Assembly (NCBI GenBank): GCA_946481315.1
Contig: CAMLMH010000001.1
Location: 1-64,000, forward strand
Direction of reading: 5' to 3'
Length of the DNA: 64,000 nt
From: an uncultured Bacteriovorax sp.
GTDB lineage: Bacteria; Bdellovibrionota; Bacteriovoracia; Bacteriovoracales; Bacteriovoracaceae
Part shown: positions 18,900-28,356 of the stretch, in pieces
Layout: every line of letters begins with the position of its first letter
Position numbering within the stretch: position 1 is the stretch's first letter
The notes under the pieces: generated by a model
The model's database searches: none
What the model saw: the letters and a program-made list of their open reading frames with translations, nothing else
Told to the model about the DNA's origin: nothing
Made by a program: the position numbers and the translations under genes

Positions 18900-20237
18900 A
18901 TGAAACTGCTGATTATAAAAAGCCAGGATGAATCAACGTGGGGTAGCTGCAAGGTCATTTCGCCCAACTTGCATGAGTTATACAAAAAGCTAAAAGCTCC
19001 TAATCAGGTTGACTGGTTTGCAGTGCCGGTTGAGTTGCTTAAGAGCGAAGTTAGTTCAAGAGATTCGGCGATAACTTTGCTGAAAGAAAAAATCCAGACT
19101 TTTAACCCTGATCGAATAGTCTTTGTTGATCATCTTCCCGTTCCAGCTTCTATACTGGGGCATTTGTCACTGCATATGAATTTAAATCGCCTTCCTCCGA
19201 TGGTGTTTCATCTTTATGGTGATTTTACATATTTCGCAAGTGAGTGGCTTTTTCTAAACACTGAACTTCGCGGGCACAGGTTAAAATTTATTGTAGCTTC
19301 CCAGTCCCAAAAGAGATTAGTCGAACAATTTCTTGAAAAGAAAGAAGGCGTTCACAAGCTTTGCTTTCCAGTGAATCGACTGGATTATTTTTATTCTGCC
19401 GAAGAAAGGAAAAGTAAAAGAGAAGAACTAAAAGTCAGCAAAGAAGATTTTATCATTCTCTACTCCGGAAGAATCAGTCTGCAAAAAAATGTAGATGTTC
19501 TACTTGAGGAGTTTTCCCGTCTGAAAAAAAACAATCCTAAGTTTAAGCTCTGGATTGTTGGTGCCTTTGATGACGTTGGGGCAGAGTTTTTGGGATACAG
19601 TACTTTCAACGGTTATATGTTTCAAAAAATCCAGACACTCTTGCAGGGCATGGATGAGTCCGTAAAGAAAGACGTCATTTTTTGGGGTCACAAACCTAAA
19701 ACAGAGCTGCGTAAACTGAAGGCTGCTGCTGATTGTTTCATAAGCTTGAGTTTATATCACGATGAAGATTATGGCATGTCTCCGGCAGAAGCACTGGCGA
19801 CAGGATTACCTTCCTTGCTGACTGACTGGGGGGGATATTCTTCTTTTGCGGATGAAGGAGATTGGGATTGTAAGCTTGTACCTGTCCAGATTTCTGAATT
19901 CGGACTTGAAATAGACTGCAGTCAGATAGGCATTGAGATAAGCAGAATAATTTCCGCAGGAATGAATGATAAAAGACGAAGCGAATACTCAGAATGTTTC
20001 CATCGTAAGTTTTCAATTGAAAGTAATGTTTCTGCTCTTGAAAATATTCTCAAGAGTGAAGTCCCTCGTTTTGCAGGATTTAACTGGCTTTATGAGCAGT
20101 ATTCCAATGCAATGGGAATGAATTGGTCCAAGAGCAAACTGAATAAATTTCTCAATCCGGATCGAAGAACCTTTTATTACAGCATTTATCGCAATTATAT
20201 TTCAAAAGAGTGCAAGGAAGAAACTAATGGCCAGTAA
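18900..20237 (+). CDS. GT4-like glycosyltransferase (copy 1)
   Basis: This 445-residue glycosyltransferase has a GT-B fold. The C-terminal half has the group-1 pattern: YSGRISLQKNVDVLLEEF, KLWIVGAFDD, an FWGHKPKTELRKLKAAADCFISLS block, and the nucleotide-sugar site HDEDYGMSPAEALATGLP with the E-x7-E arrangement. It should transfer a sugar from an activated donor to an acceptor that cannot be read from sequence. It opens a plus-strand operon with 1-11 base overlaps and is duplicated at 21219. No membrane segment is seen. Confidence 0.85.
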   Translation: MKLLIIKSQDESTWGSCKVISPNLHELYKKLKAPNQVDWFAVPVELLKSEVSSRDSAITLLKEKIQTFNPDRIVFVDHLPVPASILGHLSLHMNLNRLPPMVFHLYGDFTYFASEWLFLNTELRGHRLKFIVASQSQKRLVEQFLEKKEGVHKLCFPVNRLDYFYSAEERKSKREELKVSKEDFIILYSGRISLQKNVDVLLEEFSRLKKNNPKFKLWIVGAFDDVGAEFLGYSTFNGYMFQKIQTLLQGMDESVKKDVIFWGHKPKTELRKLKAAADCFISLSLYHDEDYGMSPAEALATGLPSLLTDWGGYSSFADEGDWDCKLVPVQISEFGLEIDCSQIGIEISRIISAGMNDKRRSEYSECFHRKFSIESNVSALENILKSEVPRFAGFNWLYEQYSNAMGMNWSKSKLNKFLNPDRRTFYYSIYRNYISKECKEETNGQ

Positions 20238-21219
20238 TGAAATTATTCAGTGGAGTTATGATTTTATTCAGAATTTTTACCTGAATAATGTTGAAACTAT
20301 CTCCGATACAGAAAAAATTTATCTGAATTATTTATCACCTTTTGGCGACAAGTTTTATGGTCCCACCAACCCTGTTTTACTCTTGGGGGGAGCCGATCTC
20401 GGTCAATTGATGAAAAAAGACATATGGACCTTAAGAGATGGTTTAATTCCTCTGAGTGTGTTTTTTAAAGAAAATACTCTGAATGAAAAAAAGCTAAATC
20501 TACTAATTCATAAAGATTTATGGTTTTTAGTTCCGGAAAAATGGCGGAACTCTGTTAACTATTATTCAATCGAAGCGAATCAGAGATTTTCTGCTAAACA
20601 ACCTCCTAAAAAGTTAATCATCATGGGCTCACCAAATGAAACACTGGCTGACCCTGAAGAGTTTTGTGAAGATGTCGAATATCTTGCAAAAAAATTAGGT
20701 AAAACTAACATTGAAAAAATGGATATTGTGGGCTTCTTTCCCAATAAGAGAACGGATTTATGGGGGCGTTGGCAAGATGAAAATATTTTTGGTTATTCAA
20801 AAGTGCTTTTCAAAAATCTAAAACTCGACATTCATTTTCCAGAGTGGCAAATCCTTAAATCTGAAATGAACTTAAGCGATACACTTTATTATGAAATCAA
20901 CCGCGGGCATTTTATAAAGGATACTTTTCCTAAGCATCTTTTCCTTTCCAGAGGAGCAGGCTTGCTGGAAAGTGAAGATGAAAAAAGCCCGATGATTCCA
21001 ACTAACAATGTTAAGCTTAGTCTTTATCACAGCATGCAAATTTATAAACTGGATGAAAAGAATTGTGGAAAGTATATTGATCCAATGTCAGATGAGCTTA
21101 TGCCTTATCTGAGAAAGATCATTGAAAAAGGAACCAACCCACGTAATGTTGGGGCAAGCTGGGAAAAATGGTTCGGTACTTTTATTAAAAAACATTATAA
21201 AAATCAAGAGCTGATCTAG
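20227..21219 (+). CDS. Unknown partner of the glycosyltransferase (copy 1)
   Basis: This 330-residue soluble protein belongs to no family I recognise. It overlaps the glycosyltransferase by 11 bases and the next glycosyltransferase by 1. Features conserved with its paralogue at 22545 include IIQWSYDFIQNFYLN near the start, LYLNYL, RDGLIPLS, DLWFLVPEKWR, an FFPNKRTDLWG motif mid-protein, YYEINRGHFIKD, and a C-terminal WEKWF. The constant pairing with a glycosyltransferase suggests an accessory subunit or an enzyme acting on the same glycan. Confidence 0.6.
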   Translation: MASNEIIQWSYDFIQNFYLNNVETISDTEKIYLNYLSPFGDKFYGPTNPVLLLGGADLGQLMKKDIWTLRDGLIPLSVFFKENTLNEKKLNLLIHKDLWFLVPEKWRNSVNYYSIEANQRFSAKQPPKKLIIMGSPNETLADPEEFCEDVEYLAKKLGKTNIEKMDIVGFFPNKRTDLWGRWQDENIFGYSKVLFKNLKLDIHFPEWQILKSEMNLSDTLYYEINRGHFIKDTFPKHLFLSRGAGLLESEDEKSPMIPTNNVKLSLYHSMQIYKLDEKNCGKYIDPMSDELMPYLRKIIEKGTNPRNVGASWEKWFGTFIKKHYKNQELI

Positions 21220-22541
21220 TGAAGAAAAAAGCATTAATCATTCGGTCATCAAAACAATCGTTGTGGGGAAGCTGTAAGGTTATTTCTCCCAATCTTCAGG
21301 CTTGCTATTCAAAGCTAAGCAGTCTTGAACTGCATTATTTCGATATTGCAGATGATTTCTTGAAAAAAGAACTAACAGAAGGAACCGAAACCCTCCAGGC
21401 TTTGGCTGATAAAATAACCACTCTAAAACCTGACGGATTGATCTTTATTGACCATGAACCAACAGCACCTAAGATCTTATCGTTTCTTAGTTTTTATATG
21501 CCAGTTCAGAAACTTCCACCGCTGACTTTTCACATCTATGGTGACTTCACTTTTTTCGCAAATGAATGGAAGCATTTAGGAACAAAAATTAAAGATCACC
21601 CGGTTAAACTTATTGTCGCATCTGAGGCACAAAAAAAATTAATGAGTTTCTTCTGTCATGACGATCAATCACTTGAACAGTTTTTATTTCCAGTGAATAA
21701 ATCTGATTACTTTTTTGATTCTGATGAGCGCAAGCTGACGAGAGATCTTCAGGGAGTCAATCCTGATGAGAGAATAATCCTTTATTCTGGTCGGGTGAGT
21801 CTCCAAAAAAATGTCGACCTCATTATCCAGGAATTTCCGGAACTTTATAAAGCACACCAGGGAAAGTTGAGACTTTGGATTGCAGGAGCTTTTGATGATA
21901 TGGGTGCTCCTTTTATGGGAGTAAAACATCATGATGGTTTTATGTTCGCAAAGCTTCAGGCTTTAATTGAATCACTGCCGGGTGAAATTAGTAAAAACAT
22001 AACACTTTTTGGACAAGTTAATAAAACAAAATTAAGACAGCTTAAGAACGCTGCGGATTGTTTTATCAGTTTGAGTCTTTATCATGATGAAGATTTTGGA
22101 ATGTCTCCTGCTGAAGCTCTAAGTTGTGGACTCCCAAGTTTGTTAACCGATTGGGGAGGATACTCCTCTTTTGTTGGGGATGGCTGGAACTGCAAGCTTC
22201 TTCCGGTTCAGCTTTCACCTTATGGCCATGAATTAGAAATGAAAACTTTGCATTCTTTCGTGGGTGACATTTTTACCAACGATCAATTTGCCAAACGAAA
22301 AGAATATGCTGAAAACTTCCAGAAAAAATTCTCGATCGAAAGCTCAGCCCCTCAGTTAGAAGAAATACTGCTGAAGCCTTTTAAAAAATTTGCCGGTTTT
22401 AAATGGAACCTGGGGTATTTCTCAACAGAATACTGGACTGTAGATATTGGAAGGGAGATCAGTAAACAGCTGACGCCATCAAGTGATAATTTTTATGCAG
22501 AGGTGTATTCAAATTACATTTCTGGAAAAACGAAGGTGTAA
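21219..22541 (+). CDS. GT4-like glycosyltransferase (copy 2)
   Basis: This 440-residue paralogue of the glycosyltransferase at 18900 is recognisably similar from end to end (WGSCKVISPNL near the start, YSGRVSLQKNVDLIIQEF, HDEDFGMSPAEALSCGLP). Its start codon overlaps the upstream stop by one base (the TAG/GTG junction at 21219). It probably acts in sequence with copy 1 on the same acceptor or uses another donor; the C-terminal 60 residues differ most. Confidence 0.85.
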   Translation: MKKKALIIRSSKQSLWGSCKVISPNLQACYSKLSSLELHYFDIADDFLKKELTEGTETLQALADKITTLKPDGLIFIDHEPTAPKILSFLSFYMPVQKLPPLTFHIYGDFTFFANEWKHLGTKIKDHPVKLIVASEAQKKLMSFFCHDDQSLEQFLFPVNKSDYFFDSDERKLTRDLQGVNPDERIILYSGRVSLQKNVDLIIQEFPELYKAHQGKLRLWIAGAFDDMGAPFMGVKHHDGFMFAKLQALIESLPGEISKNITLFGQVNKTKLRQLKNAADCFISLSLYHDEDFGMSPAEALSCGLPSLLTDWGGYSSFVGDGWNCKLLPVQLSPYGHELEMKTLHSFVGDIFTNDQFAKRKEYAENFQKKFSIESSAPQLEEILLKPFKKFAGFKWNLGYFSTEYWTVDIGREISKQLTPSSDNFYAEVYSNYISGKTKV

Positions 22542-22544
22542 TTT

Positions 22545-23534
22545 ATGAATAATTCAATTGTGCAATGGGGTTTTGATCTTGTCAGAAACTCTTATCTTAA
22601 CCGCGATAAAGAAATTGAAGAAAAAAATGAACTTTATTTAAATTATTTGGCTCCTTTTTCCATGGAATTCTTTTCGGGAAATCATCCCATTCTTTTATTT
22701 GGCGGACATGATTTTGCCGAAGTTACAAAAAAAGGAAATATAACAATCAGGGATGGCTTAATACCGTTGAGTTTATTTTTTCAGAATACTAAGCCCGAAG
22801 AGATTGATGGGATTCTTTATGTTCATTGTGATTTCTGGTTTGTTGTACCGGAGGAATGGCGGCCTAAAATAAAATATTATCGAATTAAAGCAAAGCAAGT
22901 CTATAATGGCGACAAAACACCAAAAAAAATATTGGTGACGGGGCTGCTTAATTCTACACTCGCTGATCCAGTTGAATTCGATTCAATGCTTAAACATCTT
23001 AAAGAATCGATTGGTTCGGAAAAGATAGGTCAAGCAGAAATTTTGGCTTTCTTTCCGGAAAAAAGAACAGATCTATGGGGTTCATGGGAAGAGGATAATA
23101 TTCTGCGCTTTTCAAAATCAATATTTAATAATCTCGGTCTGAATGTGGCGACACCGGCCTGGAAAGACCTGGCAACAGAAACTGATTTCAATGATTATTT
23201 GTATTACGAAATAAATTCTGGTCTATTCATTAAAGATTCATATGTTCAGCATCGGATCTTATCCCGCGGAGGAGGGCTACTGGAAGAAAAGAGTAGTGAT
23301 TTCTTCCGAAAAAGTGGAGAAGTAAAAGCCTCTTTATATCATTCTTATGAACTTTTTGAATTAAATCATGAGTCGATAAAGCTAGCCAGTTCCCCCTTTC
23401 CGACAGAAAAAATTCCTTATTTTAAACGTATCGCCGAGCATGAGTTCAATAGTGTTAAACTAAACTTTGATTGGGAAAAATGGTACGCTTACTATATTAA
23501 AAAAATGATAAAAGACCGACACTCTATTAAATGA
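22545..23534 (+). CDS. Unknown partner of the glycosyltransferase (copy 2)
   Basis: This 329-residue paralogue of the 20227 protein has matching blocks (IVQWGFDLVRNSYLN, RDGLIPLS, DFWFVVPEEWR, FFPEKRTDLWG, YYEINSGLFIKD, WEKWY). No known family is recognised. Genes 18900-21219 and 21219-23534 therefore represent a duplicated two-gene unit. It is followed by a 4-base overlap with the next gene. Confidence 0.6.
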   Translation: MNNSIVQWGFDLVRNSYLNRDKEIEEKNELYLNYLAPFSMEFFSGNHPILLFGGHDFAEVTKKGNITIRDGLIPLSLFFQNTKPEEIDGILYVHCDFWFVVPEEWRPKIKYYRIKAKQVYNGDKTPKKILVTGLLNSTLADPVEFDSMLKHLKESIGSEKIGQAEILAFFPEKRTDLWGSWEEDNILRFSKSIFNNLGLNVATPAWKDLATETDFNDYLYYEINSGLFIKDSYVQHRILSRGGGLLEEKSSDFFRKSGEVKASLYHSYELFELNHESIKLASSPFPTEKIPYFKRIAEHEFNSVKLNFDWEKWYAYYIKKMIKDRHSIK

Positions 23535-24481
23535 ATGAATTACAAAGTGTAATTTTAACCAATGCTGATTCGCGTGACTGTCAGCAACTGTTTGCGAAGG
23601 CTGGACAATGGTTCAATAAGGGTATTATCGAGCAACGGCCTGTGCTTTATTCAGATTCATATAAAGTTTATACCTCAGAAAGTGTAACGACCTTGGGAAT
23701 AAAAAAAGCAAAGAACCTGATAGCAATGTGTACTTTCATTGTTCTATCTGAAGATCAGACCATTTATCTGACCGATTTTATAACTGATCCCGAAATAGAT
23801 GATGTCAGGGTCGTGTCTTACCTCCTCAGAGAATTGGATAAGCAATTCAGCAAACTGCCGGTTCGCTATCGTTTGACGGCAATCGAGCAGTCACTGAATG
23901 CACTTGAACCACTAACGAAAATTCTGTCCAGATATGATTACAATACTGATTTTAGTAATTTTCTATATCAACATGTCTGGAATTTACAGAGTATGGAAGA
24001 AGAAATTCCAGCTTTGGATAATGATTTGCTTATTCCACTAGCAACTATGCTGGCAGATAAATCTTTCGAGGTAAGTGCTTTAAACCATTCCTTGCCGCTT
24101 CTGAATGCAAAGATTCTCATGTCAATATCCCGACTGGACAAGGACGCAACAGTTATACTGTCACGAATAGACAAAAAGCCCATGGCCATAATTTTTTCAG
24201 ATGATAGCAGCCGACATTATATAGTGAATGAAAAGCGAGTCTGTAAAAACAATCTAATTATTCTGGATAGTCGCGTGTTAGAGATGCCTGAGAAAATAAT
24301 CCTAACGGCTATGCATTTCACTTTGAAGCAAAAGAAAGATCTATTGGTATTTAATCATTCACGCTTAGTAAAGTTTTCTGCGGTTAAAGCATTTGTCTAT
24401 CAGAAGAGAATTATGAATAGTTTTCATGTTTGCAATAAACTAAATCCTGTTTTGTCAGTTCACGCTGGATTTAATTCATGA
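23531..24481 (+). CDS. Unknown protein, possibly acyltransferase-like
   Basis: This is a 316-residue soluble protein with no certain family. The N-terminal 130 residues alternate strands and helices in a way that could fit a GNAT-type acyltransferase fold, but the acetyl-CoA binding motif is not evident, so this is only a guess. It overlaps both neighbours by 4 bases, putting it firmly in the operon between the glycosyltransferase module and the ATP-grasp enzyme. Confidence 0.5.
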   Translation: MNELQSVILTNADSRDCQQLFAKAGQWFNKGIIEQRPVLYSDSYKVYTSESVTTLGIKKAKNLIAMCTFIVLSEDQTIYLTDFITDPEIDDVRVVSYLLRELDKQFSKLPVRYRLTAIEQSLNALEPLTKILSRYDYNTDFSNFLYQHVWNLQSMEEEIPALDNDLLIPLATMLADKSFEVSALNHSLPLLNAKILMSISRLDKDATVILSRIDKKPMAIIFSDDSSRHYIVNEKRVCKNNLIILDSRVLEMPEKIILTAMHFTLKQKKDLLVFNHSRLVKFSAVKAFVYQKRIMNSFHVCNKLNPVLSVHAGFNS

Positions 24482-25647
24482 AGAGACTGGCATATGCAAA
24501 TTTATTTATCGATAACGATTGGGATACCGAAAAAATACTAGATAGAATTTTTAAGGTTCGAATACAAAGTACACAATCTATTCTTGAATCATACAATACA
24601 TTTGGTCACTTTTTTTCAGGAGAACATGATTATGTATTAATGGAATCCAGGAATGACCCTGATTTGCTGGCTTTTTGGAATCAGTTTTTTTCAGTTGCAG
24701 AAGAAGTCAGTTTAAATGACCTTGGGAAAATTAAGGTCGATAGTCTGTCTTTTGTGGGGATTTCAACAAAAGAAGAAGCGCTGGCTGCTCACTTCAATTT
24801 AACTCTAACGAGTAGCAGTCATAAATATATTGAACTAAACTCCAAGGATCTTCTTTGGAAAATGGCTATCAGGAATAATATTAATTTCCCGCCAACTGAA
24901 CTAATCGGTATTAATGAACTAAAAAACGTTAGTCCCGGAACGGTTTTGAAGTTCCTCACCAGCTCAGGAGGACGTGGTGTACTCATAATTGATGAGAAGA
25001 AAAAAGATTTACCGGGATATTTTGCAGAACAATTAACTGAAATAAAACCAAACTTAAAGCTACTTAAACAGAAATTCGTATCGATTAAAAATAATTTTTA
25101 CACTCTCGCTGATACCGAAACAAATTTGGTTCATGGTTTCCGGATTGATTATGATTTATCTAATAGTTCCCGTCGTCATGTCCCCGAACTGAATATTAAT
25201 GCTGAAAGAACGAGAGCAGCTCATCAGCTGGCACAAGAATTAAAATCTCTTGGTTATCATGGTTCTTTTGGATTTGATGGGTTTGAGGATGTTAATGGAG
25301 ATATATATCCGGCGATAGATCTTAACGTCAGGATAGACAAAGCCAGATTTATTCATGAAGCTGCCAAAAAATTTGGAATATCTCATTTAAACTTTGAGTT
25401 CAGAAGAGAGAGAGTGTTTGGAGTTCCCTTTAGCAATTTTAAAGAACTCAAAAAAACGTTATTGGATGTACTTGAAGTTTCCGGCTATAAATGTATTCCG
25501 GTCATATGTTCCAATATGTTCAGCATGGATTCTAAGCCCCGACAAATGGAATTCAGTTTTTTTGTAGTAATTACGAATAAAAATGCTGACAGCTCAGCAT
25601 TGCATTCCTGGTCGGAAAAAATGGTTAAATTGTTAGAAAAAAGGTGA
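24478..25647 (+). CDS. ATP-grasp family ligase-like protein
   Basis: In this 389-residue protein the central and C-terminal parts fit the ATP-grasp fold: a Lys before a glycine-rich loop (VLKFLTSSGGRGVLII, about residues 157-172) and the metal-binding end DLNVRIDKARF (about residues 280-290). Such enzymes join a carboxylate to an amine or thiol via an acyl-phosphate. The N-terminal 110 residues are unusual. Standing before a PLP-dependent decarboxylase-like gene, it could condense an amino acid or amine with the pathway product. Confidence 0.7.
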   Translation: MKRLAYANLFIDNDWDTEKILDRIFKVRIQSTQSILESYNTFGHFFSGEHDYVLMESRNDPDLLAFWNQFFSVAEEVSLNDLGKIKVDSLSFVGISTKEEALAAHFNLTLTSSSHKYIELNSKDLLWKMAIRNNINFPPTELIGINELKNVSPGTVLKFLTSSGGRGVLIIDEKKKDLPGYFAEQLTEIKPNLKLLKQKFVSIKNNFYTLADTETNLVHGFRIDYDLSNSSRRHVPELNINAERTRAAHQLAQELKSLGYHGSFGFDGFEDVNGDIYPAIDLNVRIDKARFIHEAAKKFGISHLNFEFRRERVFGVPFSNFKELKKTLLDVLEVSGYKCIPVICSNMFSMDSKPRQMEFSFFVVITNKNADSSALHSWSEKMVKLLEKR

Positions 25648-25651
25648 TGAC

Positions 25652-26782
25652 ATGATTGATTTTGATACTGCAATTAATTCTCTCATTTTCCACCAAACGG
25701 ACGACCGGCCATTTTTTATTTATTCCGCAGAAAAATTGAAAAGTAATGTCGATGACGCCAAATCGATGCTGAGAAAGTTAAACTTAGTCACAAGCGGCTC
25801 GCAATTTTATTACTCTGTTAAAGCAAATCCCAATAAGACATTAATTGATGAAATTCTAAAAAATTGTAACGGGCTGGACGTAAGTTCAGAACGTGAACTT
25901 GAGTATGTTCTGCAGCAAGGTTTGCTCGGTGACCAAATTACGGTCAGCGGCCCTGCCAAGACTGATCGCTTTTTAAAACGCGCGGTGCAGGCCGGAGTAA
26001 AGGTTATACATATTGATAATAAAGAAGAATATGAACTTTTAGCTGAACTTCCGGCAACTAAATCTACTTATTCTTTGCGCATCAATATAGATGATAAATC
26101 ATCAAAGCTTGGACTGAAGCCGGAAGATGCAGAAAAAATCCTTAATACTAATAGCTTAAATATAATTGGATTTCACTTTTACCTGGGCCGCGAGAGCTTT
26201 TCCGAGCTGAAGATTATGGATGCTCTCAATCAGATACTACCTCTTGCTGATAGGTTCTATGCAAAAAAATCTCTAGATCTTTTTATTGGCCCGGCTTTTC
26301 CTTCCGGTCTGGATGTAAATCATTTAAGTATAATCAGCCATCCTCTACTGGAGCGGCCGGAGATACAAATTCATTTTGAAATGGGCAGAGTGATTGCTGA
26401 AACATCAGCCCGTTATTGTGCCAAAGTTCTGGCTGTAAAAGAAAACAGAAATGGCAAAAAGGAAATAATTATCAATGGTGGAATTCAGCATCTTTCTTCA
26501 ACTTTAATATCGATTAAAAGAAAAGAGGCGGTTCATGTAAGTAGAGTGGGTAAAAATGCTCAGCAGAAATGTGAGGCTAACATCTATGGAAGTCTATGCC
26601 TGAGCAATGATCTTATTTTCATCACAGATGAATGTCCACCGGACATAAAGCGTGGAGATTGGTTGCAGTTTTTTCCCTGTGGTGCGTATAATTTATCAGC
26701 AAGTGCTGTTGATTTCATCATGCAGGACCAGGCCCGAGAATACATAATTCGATCTAATAATATTGAAGAGATTAGCAGATGA
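25652..26782 (+). CDS. PLP-dependent decarboxylase-like protein (fold type III)
   Basis: This 376-residue protein belongs to the diaminopimelate/ornithine decarboxylase group. The PLP lysine lies in FYYSVKANPN (about residue 53); other landmarks are GLDVSSERELEYVL, SSKLGL, IGFHFYLGRES and the C-terminal GAYNLSASAVDF. AGGTGATGAC precedes the ATG. It is unlikely to be the housekeeping lysA because it sits in an ATP-grasp/carrier-protein operon. Similar enzymes occur in non-ribosomal or exosortase-linked biosynthetic loci, where they make an amine or act on a carrier-bound amino acid. Confidence 0.8.
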   Translation: MIDFDTAINSLIFHQTDDRPFFIYSAEKLKSNVDDAKSMLRKLNLVTSGSQFYYSVKANPNKTLIDEILKNCNGLDVSSERELEYVLQQGLLGDQITVSGPAKTDRFLKRAVQAGVKVIHIDNKEEYELLAELPATKSTYSLRINIDDKSSKLGLKPEDAEKILNTNSLNIIGFHFYLGRESFSELKIMDALNQILPLADRFYAKKSLDLFIGPAFPSGLDVNHLSIISHPLLERPEIQIHFEMGRVIAETSARYCAKVLAVKENRNGKKEIIINGGIQHLSSTLISIKRKEAVHVSRVGKNAQQKCEANIYGSLCLSNDLIFITDECPPDIKRGDWLQFFPCGAYNLSASAVDFIMQDQAREYIIRSNNIEEISR

Positions 26783-28059
26783 CCCTGAAACAATTTGAAG
26801 ATACTTTAAACAATCTAGAAGAGCATCTTGTAAAAATACTCGGGTCAGCAAATTACTTTCTGGTTGTTGTAGCTGTTTTGCTTTTTTTCGGGATGTTCAA
26901 TTATTTCTTTCATAATTCACTGTCTCGTCTTGGTATTAAATTACTGCATTACCCTAATATCGCCGGAGCTTTTAATGTCATCACCCATCTGATTTTTTCC
27001 TCATGCTTGATGCCATTACTTCCCAGCAGAAGAATGAGGACAATTTTTACAATAATCGTTCTATGCTGCATCTGGTGTCTGCACGTGACATACAGTCTGG
27101 GCTGGGGCATGGTCACTCCATCCATATTATTTTTTTTCCCATTATTGGCAGCATTTAGTTTTCTTTGTCTAAATCTTAATTGGTCCAGGTACAAAGTTGT
27201 TATTTTTTTTATATCCGGATTTGTAATCCTGATGGCAAGTATGAAGGTATTTCCCGGAGATTGGGTCTGGCTCTATAAAAAAAAGTGGAACATATATTTT
27301 TTCTTCATCCTGGCATTTATTATCACTCGGGTTAAGCTAACGAGAGAATCGCTTTTACTGCTTACTTTTTCACCGGCGCACATTGCTTTGCCTGTTAATT
27401 ATCCCATTCCAGAAAAAGATAATTATGAATTGGATAATCGTGAAATCTGGATACGTGGAATTGTAAACCTGGCCAAAGCATACATCCTTGTGGTGATTAA
27501 TATGTATCTGGTGCGAACTTTTCTCTCCAGGCCAGTTGTAGGGTTAAATAATTCCTGGATGGTTTATATAAGTTACTTGTTCACGGCAACGGTCGTCGGG
27601 AATTTCGTGACCGGACTTGCACGAATTTATATGGTAAAAGTTGCCGATTGCTCAAATTTTCTGTGGTTAAGCTCTTCGCCGCTGGATTTTTTTAAGCGTG
27701 AAAATGTACACGCTTATTTGTTTTCAATTCGGTTTTTCTATTTTAATTTTTTAAAACTTACCCGAAACATGGGAATTATCGTTCTTTGTTACTTTCTCAT
27801 TTTTCCTCTTTACCGGAACTCCCTGGATCTGATTACGTTTAACAATTTTTTAAGTTCAAAAGTTTTTCTTCAGTATGTGGGACCCACTTACGTATTTTGG
27901 TTTACTCTCTTTACATTAATTGCCTCAACTTATCGTCTTAAGTTCTTTGCCCGACCAAGTTGGCGTACCTGTCTAGTGACCCATTTATTAATGCTTGTCT
28001 GTTTTCATATGGTTTTCAGTGAAGAGTACAGTTTTATGGGGTTAGGGTTGCGATTTTGA
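26779..28059 (+). CDS. Polytopic membrane protein, possibly MBOAT-like
   Basis: This 426-residue protein has about ten hydrophobic segments. The stretch SPLDFFKRENVHAYLFSIRFF recalls the region around the invariant Asn/His of membrane-bound O-acyltransferases (FW-RRWH), but the catalytic histidine context is not conserved, so it may be a degenerate relative. A similar arrangement occurs in the protein at 36375. It overlaps the upstream decarboxylase by 4 bases. A role in moving or acylating a lipid- or carrier-linked intermediate is inferred from neighbours only. Confidence 0.5.
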   Translation: MTLKQFEDTLNNLEEHLVKILGSANYFLVVVAVLLFFGMFNYFFHNSLSRLGIKLLHYPNIAGAFNVITHLIFSSCLMPLLPSRRMRTIFTIIVLCCIWCLHVTYSLGWGMVTPSILFFFPLLAAFSFLCLNLNWSRYKVVIFFISGFVILMASMKVFPGDWVWLYKKKWNIYFFFILAFIITRVKLTRESLLLLTFSPAHIALPVNYPIPEKDNYELDNREIWIRGIVNLAKAYILVVINMYLVRTFLSRPVVGLNNSWMVYISYLFTATVVGNFVTGLARIYMVKVADCSNFLWLSSSPLDFFKRENVHAYLFSIRFFYFNFLKLTRNMGIIVLCYFLIFPLYRNSLDLITFNNFLSSKVFLQYVGPTYVFWFTLFTLIASTYRLKFFARPSWRTCLVTHLLMLVCFHMVFSEEYSFMGLGLRF

Positions 28060-28066
28060 TGTTTCA

Positions 28067-28094
28067 TTGCCTTTTAAGCATATTAGCTTATAAT
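28067..28094 (+). promoter_or_regulatory. Internal promoter for a possibly leaderless carrier-protein transcript
   Basis: TTGCCT (28067-28072), a 16-base spacer and a perfect TATAAT (28089-28094) lie directly before the carrier-protein ATG at 28102, seven bases after the -10. Transcription would begin at or next to the A of the ATG, and no Shine-Dalgarno sequence is present in the gap. Confidence 0.5.
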
Positions 28095-28101
28095 CTTTTT
28101 C

Positions 28102-28356
28102 ATGACGTCAATTGCTGTACAGGTTAAAGAAATACTTGGTGAAATCAATTCCACCTCGGTTCAGCACGCCATCAAGCCAGATGATAATCTATTTGAAATG
28201 GGAATATTGGATTCTCTGACAATGGTTCAGTTTATCGTGGCAGTTGAAAATCGCTTCAAGATTAAAATTGCAAATCGCGATATCAATTATGAGACTTTCA
28301 CTACAATTGGTGAGATTGAAAAGTTTCTATCCACAAGAGTAAGCAAGAATGAATAA
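28102..28356 (+). CDS. Acyl or peptidyl carrier protein
   Basis: This 84-residue four-helix carrier protein has the phosphopantetheine site ILDSLTMVQF; Ser38 is the modified residue. Acidic helix-II context and length are normal, and the FEMGILDSL wording is close to DltC-type aminoacyl carriers. It overlaps the following desaturase gene by 8 bases, suggesting that the carrier presents an acyl chain to that desaturase or an aminoacyl group to the Dlt-like set 5 kb away. Confidence 0.88.
   Translation: MTSIAVQVKEILGEINSTSVQHAIKPDDNLFEMGILDSLTMVQFIVAVENRFKIKIANRDINYETFTTIGEIEKFLSTRVSKNE

Noticed and set aside
25652..26782. Housekeeping diaminopimelate decarboxylase (lysA)
   Set aside because: The fold fits, but the operon context points to a specialised enzyme.
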